From: JBBQSU01 sp038234815
Lineage (GTDB): Bacteria; Planctomycetota; Phycisphaerae; Tepidisphaerales; Tepidisphaeraceae
Assembly: GCA_038234815.1 (NCBI GenBank)
Contig: JBBQSU010000026.1
Coordinates: 1-31,005, forward strand
Direction: 5' to 3'
Length of the DNA stretch: 31,005 bases
The notes beneath the pieces are model-generated. The model saw only the letters and a list, made by a program, of their open reading frames with translations, was not told the origin of the DNA and did not search any database. Position numbers and translations under genes: made by a program. Each line of letters begins with the position of its first letter. Within the stretch, counting starts at the first letter, position 1. Below are positions 1 to 8,053 of the stretch, one piece after another.

Positions 1-669
1 CCGCGCGAAGTCCAGCAGCTGCGTGCGGCCGTTCGTCCGCGGCCGAACCTCATATCGAATGTTGGGCCGGTCCAACCCGGCGACGATCAGGCCCTCGGGT
101 GCGATGCCCAGGCAGTCCCGGATGTCCGCCCGCGTGCGTGCGTCGGCGGTCGCGGTCATCGCCGCGCGCGGAACGTCCCGCAGGCGATCAAGCAGCGGCC
201 CTAGCTTCCGGTATTCGGGCCGGAAATCATGCCCCCACTGGCTGATGCAATGGGCCTCGTCCACCGCCAGCAGCTTGACGGGAAGTTGCTCGATCAGCGC
301 GGCAAAGTTAGGGGCGAAGAACCGCTCGGGCGCGACATACAGCAGCCCACTGAACCCGCGTTTGATCTGTTCGATCACCGCCCGCTGATCGGGCGCGCTC
401 ATCGAACTATTCAGCATCACCGCGCTGATGTCTTCATCGTGGAGCTGCTGAACCTGGTCGTGCATTAGCGAAATCAGCGGCGAGACGATGATCGCCAGTC
501 CGCCCAAAACCACCGCAGGCAACTGATAGCACAACGACTTGCCCGCGCCGGTAGGCATGACGCACAGCACGTCGCGCCCCGAAAGAGCGCATTCGATGAC
601 CTCGCGCTGTCGCGGGCGGAAATCGTCCAGTCCGAAGGACCGCTGAAGCTGTTTTCGCAGATCGGGCAT
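1..669 (-). CDS. recQ: ATP-dependent DNA helicase RecQ, N-terminal 223 residues (cut by window edge)
   Basis: Superfamily 2 3'-5' DNA helicase for recombination and fork repair. The reading frame opens at an ATG at 669 and stays open to base 1, giving 223 residues, so the C-terminal helicase half and any RQC/HRDC domains lie outside. Visible motifs: FGLDDFRPRQ (12-21, motif 0), TGAGKS Walker A (40-45), DEAH Walker B (137-140) followed by CISQWGHDFRPEY, which is typical of RecQ, and TATA motif III (172-175). The start follows the stop of the AAA ATPase by only 5 bases with a weak AGAAG ribosome site, so the two are almost certainly one transcript. Family assignment is firm; only the missing C-terminus is unknown. 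Confidence 0.95.
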   Translation of the reverse strand, partial: MPDLRKQLQRSFGLDDFRPRQREVIECALSGRDVLCVMPTGAGKSLCYQLPAVVLGGLAIIVSPLISLMHDQVQQLHDEDISAVMLNSSMSAPDQRAVIEQIKRGFSGLLYVAPERFFAPNFAALIEQLPVKLLAVDEAHCISQWGHDFRPEYRKLGPLLDRLRDVPRAAMTATADARTRADIRDCLGIAPEGLIVAGLDRPNIRYEVRPRTNGRTQLLDFAR

Positions 670-674
670 GACTT

Positions 675-1805
675 CTATTGAAACGACATCTGCTGCCAGG
701 CCTTGAATCGATCGATCACATCCTGCGTCACCGATTTGGGCGTCTCGCGCAGCGCCTGTTCAATCACCTGCTGATCAATCGCCTGCTCCTGCCCGGCCGA
801 AATGCTCTTGAGAAAGGGTATGACTGCAGCGCGATCGCAGAGGTATTTTATGTCTGCCCCGCTGAAGCCTTCGAGCTGGACCGCCAGGCCGTCAAGATTC
901 ACGTCATCGGCCAGCGGGCGATGCTTGAGATATATTTCGAGCAGTTTCTGCCGGGCGGGCAGATCGGGCAAAGGAATATAGATTCGCTCGTCGAAACGCC
1001 CCGGTCGCAAGACCGCAGGATCAAGCTGCCAGGGAACGTTGGTGGCGCCCATGAAGAGCAGACAGTTATCCGCCTTCTTGTCGATGCCTTCCATTTCCTG
1101 AAGAATTTGCGGCACCACCCGCTGCATCACACTGCTTCCGTCGTCGCGCCGGGCGGGCACGAGGGCCTCGATCTCGTCGATGAAGATGATGGCGCGCGAA
1201 GCTTTCCGAGCCTCGTCGAAGAGCTTTTTGATGTTCTGTTCGGCCTCGCCCACCCATTTGCTGAGGATGTCGGCCGGCGACACACGGAAGAACGCCGCGT
1301 CGATCTCCCCGGCGGTGGCTCGGGCCAGCATGGTCTTGCCCGTGCCCGGCGGGCCGTACAGCAGCACCCCCCCGCCGGCCCGAATGCCAAACCTTTTGGC
1401 GAGTTCCGGTTGTTCCAGCGGATAAAGCATCTTCAGGCGAATCTCTTCCTTTACTTCGTCCAGCCCGGCAACATCGGAGAATCGTAACGATGGCTTTTCC
1501 GACAGACGCCAGCCGGCGGATTTTTCGTCGCTTGGCGCCTCGGAGCTTGCGACATTCGACATCGCTGAAGAGACATGCCGCCGCTCGCTCCCGGCCTGCT
1601 GGCAATCCCTCGCCAGTTGCAGCAATTTTTCCGCCATTGCGGCCCGGGCGGACTTCAACTCCTCACTCGGCGCGGCCTTGCCTAGATTCACCATCGAGCG
1701 TGCGGCTTCCAGCAGATATACCCGCGCGCTGTCCCACTGGCCGGCGCGGCGGGCGTCCAAGCCCTTGGCTTTATATCGCTCGAAATGATCCCATGATTCG
1801 GCCAT
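675..1805 (-). CDS. AAA ATPase of Vps4/katanin-like (meiotic clade) type with helical N-terminal domain
   Basis: 376 residues. Residues 1-70 are a helical segment (ESWDHFERYKAKGLDARRAGQW...) that could be an MIT-like or TPR-like helical bundle. A variable linker covers 71-105. The AAA core has Walker A GPPGTGKT (151-158), Walker B IIFIDE (206-211), sensor 1 GATN (253-256), arginine fingers R267 and R270 in LRPGRFDERI, and sensor 2 near GADIK (316-320). The pore-loop region reads SKWVGEAE (182-189), as in Vps4, katanin and spastin. The C-terminus SVTQDVIDRFKAW (358-370) resembles the C-terminal helix of that clade. No protease domain follows, so it is not FtsH. Substrate is unknown. It sits between a small membrane protein (3-base gap) and recQ (5-base gap). 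Confidence 0.85.
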   Translation of the reverse strand: MAESWDHFERYKAKGLDARRAGQWDSARVYLLEAARSMVNLGKAAPSEELKSARAAMAEKLLQLARDCQQAGSERRHVSSAMSNVASSEAPSDEKSAGWRLSEKPSLRFSDVAGLDEVKEEIRLKMLYPLEQPELAKRFGIRAGGGVLLYGPPGTGKTMLARATAGEIDAAFFRVSPADILSKWVGEAEQNIKKLFDEARKASRAIIFIDEIEALVPARRDDGSSVMQRVVPQILQEMEGIDKKADNCLLFMGATNVPWQLDPAVLRPGRFDERIYIPLPDLPARQKLLEIYLKHRPLADDVNLDGLAVQLEGFSGADIKYLCDRAAVIPFLKSISAGQEQAIDQQVIEQALRETPKSVTQDVIDRFKAWQQMSFQ

Positions 1806-1808
1806 GTT

Positions 1809-2069
1809 TTAGTTCCGCTCATCCAAATTTCGGCCGGCCCAAATGCCCATGATCGTCATGTAGGCCAACATAAATCCCACCACGGCAATCGCCAGCCCAA
1901 TCGAACCGGTGAAACGCACAAACAGATACACAAACGTCGCTGCCACCAGGACGAATAGCAATAGATACCCCGCCCAGCCGGCGATCTTTCGGGACAGGCT
2001 GGTGTTGATCTCGAGTTCCGTCACTCGCGGGACTTCGGGTCGATCTGACTTTTCTGCCGGGTTGATCAT
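1809..2069 (-). CDS. Small two-helix membrane protein, unknown function
   Basis: 86 residues. A polar N-terminus (about 1-30) is followed by two hydrophobic helices at roughly 31-52 and 57-79, then a charged tail GRNLDERN. This suggests a hairpin in the inner membrane with both ends in the cytoplasm. The ATG is preceded by GAGG at suitable spacing. Its stop lies 3 bases before the AAA ATPase start, so it may be that ATPase's membrane partner; this is context only. I do not recognise the family. Confidence 0.7.
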   Translation of the reverse strand: MINPAEKSDRPEVPRVTELEINTSLSRKIAGWAGYLLLFVLVAATFVYLFVRFTGSIGLAIAVVGFMLAYMTIMGIWAGRNLDERN

Positions 2070-2093
2070 TAAAGCCTCATTTTAGGCGGATAC

Positions 2094-3203
2094 TTACCAA
2101 ACCAGTCCGAGGGGGAAATTCACCAGATTCTCCACCCCCGTTGATGTCACGCGGTACTGATTCTCGATGCGGATTCCGCCATTGAGTTCCGGTCCATACA
2201 GGCCAGGCTCACAGGTGAAAATTTCGCCTTCAATAAGGCAATCATTCCAGATCGGCGAGGGGTTGAGGTGCGGGAATTCGTGCGCCTGCAACCCCACGCC
2301 GTGTCCGAGGTGGTGCGTCATCGCCCGGCCAATCGTGCTATTCAGATGCTCGATGGCCAAACGGTGCAATTCGCGACAACTGATCCCCGGCCCGGCGGCT
2401 TTCTCGATCAACGGAAACACCCCGGCGATCGCCGCGGCGGCACGCTGTTGGGCATCAGTGGGCTTGCGGTTGACCGCCAGCGTGCGGCAGTTGTCGGCAA
2501 AATATCCGCGAAACGTCGGGCCCAGGTCCAGCACATAAAGCTGCCCGGCTTCGGCCACCCGGCCTTGGCGCGCCGGCCCGCCAGCCACTCCGCAGGCAAA
2601 ATCATTACCCAGCAGCGCCGTCATCGGCTCTCCAGCGGTGCGCACGGCCGCAGCGTGCAATTCATTAAACACCGTCAACTCCGGCACGCCGGGTTCGATG
2701 ATCTCGGCCGCGCGGGCATACATCGCCTCGGTGCAGGCGATGGCTTGCTTCATCAGCGCCAGTTCGTCAGGGTCCTTGGCACGGCGCATCTGCCACAGAT
2801 GCGAATCGATTACTTCGATCTGGCCGTTCCACGCCACAGCCACCTGCGAGGTCACCGCAGAGGCATCTATGCCGATTCGCGTTGCCCCACGCGCTTTCAG
2901 CAACGCTAATACCTGCCGCGCTACCACCGCAGGCTGATCCTGACGCAAGGTGGAGCAGGCATTGGCTTCGTAATGCACCACAACATCGGCAGCGGTGTTC
3001 TTTGCCGGCGCGTTGGCCGTCGTCAGCCAGGTCTGACCGTCAGCAAATATCACCATCGCCGGTGAATGATTTACTCCCGGGAGATGGGCCGAAAAATAAT
3101 AAACGTGATGCGCCAGACCCACCACCACCGCGTCCAGATTCTGCTGCTGCAAAACAGCAAGCAACCGCTTCTGACGCGTCCGACTTTGCTGAGCCTCAAG
3201 CAT
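2094..3203 (-). CDS. M24 family metallopeptidase (Xaa-Pro aminopeptidase/prolidase-like)
   Basis: 369 residues with the two-domain layout of creatinase/prolidase-type M24 enzymes: an N-terminal domain at about 1-145 and a pita-bread catalytic domain after it. All five expected metal ligands are visible: D226 (VLDLGP), D237 (YFADNCR), H301 (HLGHGVG), E332 (TCEPG) and E347 (GIRIENQY). It probably removes residues from peptides with proline at position 2 in the cytoplasm; no signal peptide is seen. Start is the ATG at 3203 with only a weak ribosome site. Its stop is 24 bases upstream of the two-helix membrane protein, so it may head the transcript running into recQ. Exact substrate cannot be read from sequence. 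Confidence 0.9.
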   Translation of the reverse strand: MLEAQQSRTRQKRLLAVLQQQNLDAVVVGLAHHVYYFSAHLPGVNHSPAMVIFADGQTWLTTANAPAKNTAADVVVHYEANACSTLRQDQPAVVARQVLALLKARGATRIGIDASAVTSQVAVAWNGQIEVIDSHLWQMRRAKDPDELALMKQAIACTEAMYARAAEIIEPGVPELTVFNELHAAAVRTAGEPMTALLGNDFACGVAGGPARQGRVAEAGQLYVLDLGPTFRGYFADNCRTLAVNRKPTDAQQRAAAAIAGVFPLIEKAAGPGISCRELHRLAIEHLNSTIGRAMTHHLGHGVGLQAHEFPHLNPSPIWNDCLIEGEIFTCEPGLYGPELNGGIRIENQYRVTSTGVENLVNFPLGLVW

Positions 3204-3268
3204 AGCCGTCGACTATAAAGCATGACGAGCGGAATATCATTCCTGCGCACCGGGCGCGATTCTCAAAC

Positions 3269-4777
3269 TCAGCGCTGCTGCGGCATCGCCAGACGCCGGA
3301 TGCGACACGGCGAAGCAGAGGGCACCACTCCGATCGATCGCAGACCGAATCGATTGATAAACGCGGCGGTGTCGTCGTCGCCCGGCTCGACCAGATAAAG
3401 CGGCCGATCGTCCGGAACAAGCAAGCTTAGGTCCCGGCGGTCATAGACATCCCGCCGGGAGAGAAAACTGACCTCCCGGCCGAAGTTGTGGCGGATCAGG
3501 ACCGCGGAGTTGGGTTCGGTGTTTGCTCCCAGCGCCTTGGCGACCGCGATCATCGGCTGATGCACTCCGCGATCAAAGACGGCGTAGAAATCCCGCGCGT
3601 GCTGCACCAGAATGTATCCGCCGATCCGGCTGGCGTTGTTGCCGATGCCAATGGCCAACAGTCCAAACAATACGCCCCGCTTCAGTTTAATCGTCGGCAT
3701 CCGATCGCTTATCCAGACGATAAACCGCCACCAGGCGAAGACCAGCAGCGGGAGGATGGGCAGCGCGATGCGGTCCAGCGGAAGGATCAAGAGCATCATC
3801 AGAAAGGTGACAGCGATCCACACGCCCCACAGCAGCCGCTCGCGCACGAGCATCACGCCTGTGGCGATCACCAGCAGGCTGAAGACCGCATTAGCCGGGC
3901 CGAGCGTGGTTTGAAACATCGCATCGCTAACCGCCGAAAACAGTAGCTTAGGCAGATGATCGGTGAACACGCGGTGCATCGTGGCGGGCAGATCAGTTGA
4001 AAAACTGTGAAGGACGAACTGTTCATATTCACCTGCGGACTGATTGCTTCCGCGAGGATCGATACGCAGGAACAGCCAATATACCAGCGGCAGCGTCACC
4101 ACCAGCAGCACCGCCCGCCAGCGCAGTCGCCGATTGCGCACGGCATGAATAAACCCGACGGCGGCCAGTGCCAGTAGCAACGACCAGATGGCCGGGCGCA
4201 TGACTGTCGCCAGCCCCAAGCCCAATACCAGCAGGCCAATGTCGTAGAAGCGTATCGGCCGGCGTTGCCGCTGGGCCAGCGCTTCCCATCCGCACAAAAA
4301 TGCGGTGGTACCTAAGGCGAACGGCAGGTCGTTTCTTAATTCAAAACTATAGCGATAGAAACTCTTTACCGCAGTCAGCCCCGCAACCATCACCACTGCG
4401 GTCGGACGGTCCGCGTGCAACAAAAACAGCCGATAGACCAGCGCTAACGTCGCCAGCGCCGTCAGCAGCATCAGCACGTGCTGGGGCAGGAGCGTGCCCT
4501 CGCCAAACACGTTGAAAAGCAGCGCATGAACCCAAGGCAACCCGGGATAGGCCAGGCGATGCGGCAACCCGTGGTAGGTATAACCTTGGTCCAAAGCCAG
4601 ATTGCGTCCGAGCGAAAGGTAGAGCGCCGAATCCGGCTCGATCCGGAATTTTCCGTTGAACCCCGCGAACAACACCAGCGCGCACACGGCAAATATCCAC
4701 CAGCGACGCCGATCGGCCCAATGCAATAACGCGCTGGCGGGGCTGACAATCAGAGGGGGCATGGGCGAAGCGGTCAT
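3269..4777 (-). CDS. GT-C superfamily membrane glycosyltransferase (PMT/ArnT-like)
   Basis: 502 residues from the ATG at 4777. A longer reading from a TTG at 4822 exists, but 4777 overlaps the upstream stop as ATGA, a typical coupled start. The protein is very hydrophobic with about ten membrane segments. After the first helix comes EPDSALYLSLGRNLALDQ (D49), the position and style of the acidic first-loop motif of lipid-linked sugar transferases. A soluble C-terminal part of about 100 residues follows (…DRGVHQPMIAVAKALG…). Such enzymes transfer sugar from a polyprenyl-phosphate donor to a protein or lipid on the outer face of the inner membrane. Coupling to the pyruvyl transferase gene suggests work on the same surface glycan. 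Donor and acceptor are unknown. Confidence 0.8.
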   Translation of the reverse strand: MTASPMPPLIVSPASALLHWADRRRWWIFAVCALVLFAGFNGKFRIEPDSALYLSLGRNLALDQGYTYHGLPHRLAYPGLPWVHALLFNVFGEGTLLPQHVLMLLTALATLALVYRLFLLHADRPTAVVMVAGLTAVKSFYRYSFELRNDLPFALGTTAFLCGWEALAQRQRRPIRFYDIGLLVLGLGLATVMRPAIWSLLLALAAVGFIHAVRNRRLRWRAVLLVVTLPLVYWLFLRIDPRGSNQSAGEYEQFVLHSFSTDLPATMHRVFTDHLPKLLFSAVSDAMFQTTLGPANAVFSLLVIATGVMLVRERLLWGVWIAVTFLMMLLILPLDRIALPILPLLVFAWWRFIVWISDRMPTIKLKRGVLFGLLAIGIGNNASRIGGYILVQHARDFYAVFDRGVHQPMIAVAKALGANTEPNSAVLIRHNFGREVSFLSRRDVYDRRDLSLLVPDDRPLYLVEPGDDDTAAFINRFGLRSIGVVPSASPCRIRRLAMPQQR

Positions 4778-5904
4778 GGCTGATCTTTTGCGACACCGGG
4801 TTGCGGAGAGCGGATACTCCAAAACCGCCGGGCCGCTCCCGTCAGGAACTCTTCATAAATGCCCAGAAACTTACTCTTAGCGGAATTCAGTTGCCCCAGC
4901 ATCGCCGGATCGTCACCCAGCAGGCGCTCCGTAAGCAGGCGCAGGCGCTTAAACTGCCCAAGACGCAGCGAGCGGATGGCAATGTCCTCAAGATCGAACG
5001 TTTTCAGAAAGGCCAGGCCCCGCCAGTCCAGGCCGACGGGAATGATCGGCCGACCCAGGCCCAGTGCGTGCAGCGCCCCGTGCAGGCGGAAGCCGATCAT
5101 TCCGCGCGAGCGTCTCAGTCGATCCGTCATCGCCTCAAGGTCTTCAGAATAAAAAATCTCCATGCCCCGTGGAACCAGCCGACTGGCCGGCTCCTGATCG
5201 CGCGCATCGTGAAGCGTCACCACGGCCGGGATATCGCTCGACTGAAGCCATGCCAGATAGTTCATTGTTTGGTGCAGGAAGTTACCTCCGAACCGCCGCT
5301 TCAAGATAGCGATGGGCGGAAACGACACCGCCAGTGGAGATCCCTTCTCGCCCGGCGTGACCGGATCGGGCGTAAGAAACGTCGTCGGGCATCCCGTGCA
5401 TAGCGTTTTGACGCCGATCGTTCGCAGCATGTCAGCGGTCGTCTGATCACGCACCGCATGGGCAAAGGCCTTCTCATGCAGCAGACGGATTTCGGTGATT
5501 GCAGGCTCGTGGTATCCGCGGAGCGGTTTACCAAAACTGCTGCCGTTGCCCATGCCCAGAAGCATGAGCGGAACTTTCAACTGATTAATCGACTCAACAT
5601 CGGTGAAGACGCTCCATCGACCGGTGAGGGGCTTGAACAAACCTTCGCGGCGCGGTTTGCGCGGTTCCAGCAGATTCGAGCCTCCAACAATCACCAGATC
5701 GGCCTGAGCATTGGTTCGCTCGAGATTCTCGCCCAACAGCCCGATGGGCCGATCCCCGGCCTTGTAACGATCATTCATCGGAAAATAGACGAACTCCGTC
5801 GGCCCGAAATGCCGCGTCACCGCCCGGCGAATCGCCAGCGCCACCAGGTGGTCGCCGACATTTTCACTGCCCAGCGGATAATAATGATGAACGACGATCG
5901 ACAA
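4774..5904 (-). CDS. Polysaccharide pyruvyl transferase family protein
   Basis: Belongs to the CsaB/WcaK-type family that adds ketal-linked pyruvate to surface polysaccharides. Visible: HHYYPLGSENVGDHLVALA (nucleotide-fold opening), DLVIVGGSNLLEP, and the family signature GFRLHGALHALGLGRPIIPVG. I place the start at a TTG at 5904 (376 residues): GAGG lies 7 bases upstream and the protein then opens directly with the first beta strand. A GTG at 5979 would add 25 residues with no family precedent. The stop codon at 4774-4776 overlaps the ATG of the GT-C glycosyltransferase. The 294 bases upstream hold no gene I can support, so the promoter probably lies there. Confidence 0.88.
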   Translation of the reverse strand: MSIVVHHYYPLGSENVGDHLVALAIRRAVTRHFGPTEFVYFPMNDRYKAGDRPIGLLGENLERTNAQADLVIVGGSNLLEPRKPRREGLFKPLTGRWSVFTDVESINQLKVPLMLLGMGNGSSFGKPLRGYHEPAITEIRLLHEKAFAHAVRDQTTADMLRTIGVKTLCTGCPTTFLTPDPVTPGEKGSPLAVSFPPIAILKRRFGGNFLHQTMNYLAWLQSSDIPAVVTLHDARDQEPASRLVPRGMEIFYSEDLEAMTDRLRRSRGMIGFRLHGALHALGLGRPIIPVGLDWRGLAFLKTFDLEDIAIRSLRLGQFKRLRLLTERLLGDDPAMLGQLNSAKSKFLGIYEEFLTGAARRFWSIRSPQPGVAKDQP

Positions 5905-6198
5905 GGCTCGTCCTCGATCAAAAATGCACACGGCCGCGCCGCGACCGATAAAGACGCCGACGAGTCTTACACGTTCCACGAGGGCATTTCCAGCCTCGAA
6001 GCGTAAAGCAATGGCTGTCGATCATGCAGGTGGCCTATAGAATCCAGCAGAATACTCAGTCGATCGACGTGATTCTCCGTCTCGCAGCACTCACTTGGCC
6101 GGGCGGGCGACATGCCAACGCACGGCGACGATCGACCGGTTCGGCAAGACATACGACTTTGAAGACTCAAGCGCGCAACGATGGCGCGTGCAGGGCTT

Positions 6199-6990
6199 TC
6201 ACTCGACCGGATTTTCTAACCGGCCGATCTTCTCGATTTCCACAACGAAGTGATCGCCGGGCTTGAGGAACAGTGGCGGGGTTCGGGCAAAGCCCACTCC
6301 GCTGGGCGTGCCGGTGAGGAGGATCGTGCCCGGGCGAAGCGTCATGGTGCTGCTCAGGCTTTCGATCAATGCCGGCACGTCGAAGATCATGTCCGAAGTG
6401 TTGCTATCTTGTACGACCGCGCCATTGAGTTGCCCCGTGATGCGCAACGCGTTGGGGTTGGGGATTTCGTCGGCGGTGATGATGGCCGGACCGATAGGGC
6501 AAAAGCCGTCGAAGCTTTTTCCGCGGGCAAACTGTCCGCCTCCAAGTTCCTTGTTCCGCTGCCAGTCCCGGGCCGATACGTCGTTGCCACAGGTATAGCC
6601 CAGGACATAATCCAGCGCATCCTGGCGCGAAACGTCCTTGGCGGTTTTGCCAATGACTACAACCAGTTCCGATTCGAAGTCGATTTCACTGCTGCGTCGC
6701 GGAATCGGGATCGGGTCGCCGGGGTTATTGAGCGTATTCCCCGCCTTGATAAATAGCATGGGATGGTTGGGGATGGTCGATTTGCTTTCAAGCGCATGTG
6801 CCCGGTAATTCAGGCCGATGCAGAGGATGTCGCGCGGGACGATCGGGGCCAGAATTTTATCTATTTTCACCTTCTCGGAGGTGACCACCCAGCTTCCGAA
6901 AAGATCGCCTTCGATACGCAGTGCGCGATTTTCGTCGACTTGGCGGCCGAAGAATACCTTTCCCGATGATTGGAATCGAACGAGGCGCAT
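6199..6990 (-). CDS. Fumarylacetoacetate hydrolase (FAH) family protein
   Basis: 263 residues, the usual length for short FAH-fold hydrolases/decarboxylases such as acylpyruvases and 2-oxo-hept-3-ene-dioate type enzymes. An N-terminal segment (1-50) precedes the FAH core. Metal ligands E106 and E108 (DFESELVVVIG) and D137 (GNDVSARDWQ) are present, as is KSFDGFCPIGP (158-168) with the family's K and D residues, and TILLTGTPSGVGFAR near the end. It likely cleaves or decarboxylates a small beta-diketo or 2-oxo acid using Mg2+. The sequence does not tell which substrate. It is a single gene on the minus strand, 43 bases from the divergent tRNA. Confidence 0.92.
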   Translation of the reverse strand: MRLVRFQSSGKVFFGRQVDENRALRIEGDLFGSWVVTSEKVKIDKILAPIVPRDILCIGLNYRAHALESKSTIPNHPMLFIKAGNTLNNPGDPIPIPRRSSEIDFESELVVVIGKTAKDVSRQDALDYVLGYTCGNDVSARDWQRNKELGGGQFARGKSFDGFCPIGPAIITADEIPNPNALRITGQLNGAVVQDSNTSDMIFDVPALIESLSSTMTLRPGTILLTGTPSGVGFARTPPLFLKPGDHFVVEIEKIGRLENPVE

Positions 6991-7033
6991 AAGACTTTCA
7001 CCTTTTGAAAGTATCGCTTATTGTGTAGCCTGC

Positions 7034-7107
7034 GGGCCGTTAGCTCAGTTGGCTAGAGCGCCTCCCTTACAAGGAGGAGGTCACAGGTTCGAGCCCTGTA
7101 CGGCCCA
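7034..7107 (+). tRNA. tRNA-Val (anticodon UAC)
   Basis: Cloverleaf folds by hand. Acceptor stem GGGCCGT (7034-7040) pairs with ACGGCCC (7100-7106), with discriminator A at 7107. D arm is GCTC…GAGC. Anticodon stem CCTCC/GGAGG encloses loop CTTACAA, so the anticodon is TAC. The T arm is ACAGG-TTCGAGC-CCTGT. No CCA is encoded beyond the discriminator, so it must be added after transcription. It reads GUA (and possibly other GUN) codons. Confidence 0.97.
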
Positions 7108-7144
7108 TGACCATTTTCGTTTCTTCCCTCACCCGCTTGGCGTT

Positions 7145-7555
7145 TCAAGCTTCCCAATTAAAAGTCATCAGGATTTCAACACTCTTATCCAGACTTTGAT
7201 GGACGGGGCACGCGCGGGCGGCGTTTTCCAGCATGGGGCGTTTTTCCACCGGTATTCCCGAGTGCAAATGAATCACCAGCGCCAGCCGGCCGATGCGCCT
7301 CTGCGGGCTGGTGACCATTTCCTTGGTGACGCTGAGGCGGGTTCCGGCCAGTTCGATGCCATGCTTTCTCGCGGCCATGGCCATCGTCGTCACGACGCAC
7401 GTTGCCAGCGCGGTGGCCACAAGGTCGGTCGGAGAAAAAGCTTCGCCTTTACCCTGGTTGTCACGCGGGGCGTCGGTCAGCAGGACATTCCCGCTGGGCT
7501 GATGTCTGGCCTGACAGCGCAGGTCGCCGAGATAGTCGATGTCCATTTGAACCAT
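7145..7555 (-). CDS. OsmC/Ohr family peroxiredoxin-like protein (YhfA-like)
   Basis: 136 residues, standard length for OsmC-family proteins, which reduce organic hydroperoxides through two cysteines or act on related thiols. C53 lies in the central helix (ATALATCVVTTMAMAARKHG) and C116 in RACPVHQSL; both are the expected positions. The motif FSPTDLVATALATC is typical. The protein is cytoplasmic with no signal. Start is the ATG at 7555; an in-frame ATG at 7546 is possible, and neither has a strong ribosome site. Transcription converges on the tRNA gene. Physiological substrate is unknown. Confidence 0.92.
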   Translation of the reverse strand: MVQMDIDYLGDLRCQARHQPSGNVLLTDAPRDNQGKGEAFSPTDLVATALATCVVTTMAMAARKHGIELAGTRLSVTKEMVTSPQRRIGRLALVIHLHSGIPVEKRPMLENAARACPVHQSLDKSVEILMTFNWEA

Positions 7556-7654
7556 AATGTGCCGGATATCGTAACTGATACACCGGCGAAGCGCAAAGGG
7601 CGGTCGGTGCCCAATAATATAATGAAAATTTTCTTATTTTTTGCCCTATTGGGG

Positions 7655-7683
7655 TTGAAGTTCGTAGCCGATTGTTTTATTGC
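7655..7683 (+). promoter_or_regulatory. Possible sigma-70-like promoter for the surface protein transcript
   Basis: TTGAAG (7655-7660) and TATTGC (7678-7683) are 17 bases apart, an acceptable but weak match to -35/-10 boxes. Initiation here would start a transcript just before the strongly folded element at 7692. The surrounding stretch (about 7610-7685) is AT-rich compared with its neighbours. Weak consensus, so a suggestion only. Confidence 0.25.
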
Positions 7684-7691
7684 TTGATCCT

Positions 7692-7749
7692 GACGCGAGG
7701 GGTGAAAGCCCGTGGGTGGGTTTTCAACGATTTTGGCCCCTGTCGCGTC
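7692..7749 (+). promoter_or_regulatory. Structured 5' leader RNA element, class unknown
   Basis: An outer helix pairs GACGCGA-GGGG (7692-7702) with CCCC-TG-TCGCGTC (7737-7749): 11 pairs with a two-base bulge. Inside, TGAAAGCCC (7703-7711) pairs with GGGTTTTCA (7718-7726) around loop GTGGGT (7712-7717). This leaves a 10-base unpaired 3' strand, ACGATTTTGG (7727-7736). The one-sided internal loop is what a ligand- or protein-binding leader RNA might show. A weaker hairpin GGAAT…ATTCC (7763-7788) follows. There is no T-tract, so it is not an ordinary terminator. I do not match it to a riboswitch class I know. The rest of the 7556-8053 stretch holds only the possible promoter and a short ORF. Confidence 0.45.
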
Positions 7750-7805
7750 GAACTTAAAACCCGGAATTGGCCTTCACCGGTGGATTCCCTAACCAGAGGA
7801 CATAA

Positions 7806-7952
7806 ATGACACGCCGATCCCGCATCGTCGAAAAGCGCGTTCACTGCGTCGCTCTGATTGTCAACACCGCCAATCGCGGCGGACGCAAGATCGAACGCCT
7901 TCTACCTCGGATGGCCTCGCGAACCCTCGGCCCCGCCCCGAGTGGCCTGTAA
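7806..7952 (+). CDS. Possible small basic protein or leader peptide (48 residues)
   Basis: ATG at 7806 is preceded by AGAGGA with 5 bases of spacing, a good ribosome site, and reads 48 codons to TAA at 7950. The product is basic (MTRRSRIVEKRVHC…), with no recognisable domain and no clear membrane segment. It lies between the folded leader and the surface protein, with about 100 bases to the next start. It could be a real small protein, a regulatory leader peptide, or a chance ORF. The ribosome site is the only positive evidence. Confidence 0.25.
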   Translation: MTRRSRIVEKRVHCVALIVNTANRGGRKIERLLPRMASRTLGPAPSGL

Positions 7953-8053
7953 AAATCGGACCGACTTCCGACCGCCTCGCTTTGGCCGAACCATAGTAGG
8001 CCCCGCCTCGACTCTAATTTCGTTTTGTTTTCATAGTAGAAGGATAAATATCC

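Noticed and set aside
678..1487. 269-codon plus-strand frame over the AAA ATPase
   Set aside because: Antisense of a gene with complete Walker A/B and arginine fingers; no ribosome site or domain of its own.
675..1805. FtsH protease
   Set aside because: No HExxH metalloprotease domain follows the AAA module and the N-terminus has no membrane helices.
4778..4822. Longer N-terminus of the GT-C glycosyltransferase from TTG at 4822
   Set aside because: It would overlap the upstream gene by 49 bases and lacks a ribosome site, while the ATG at 4777 forms a standard ATGA coupling.
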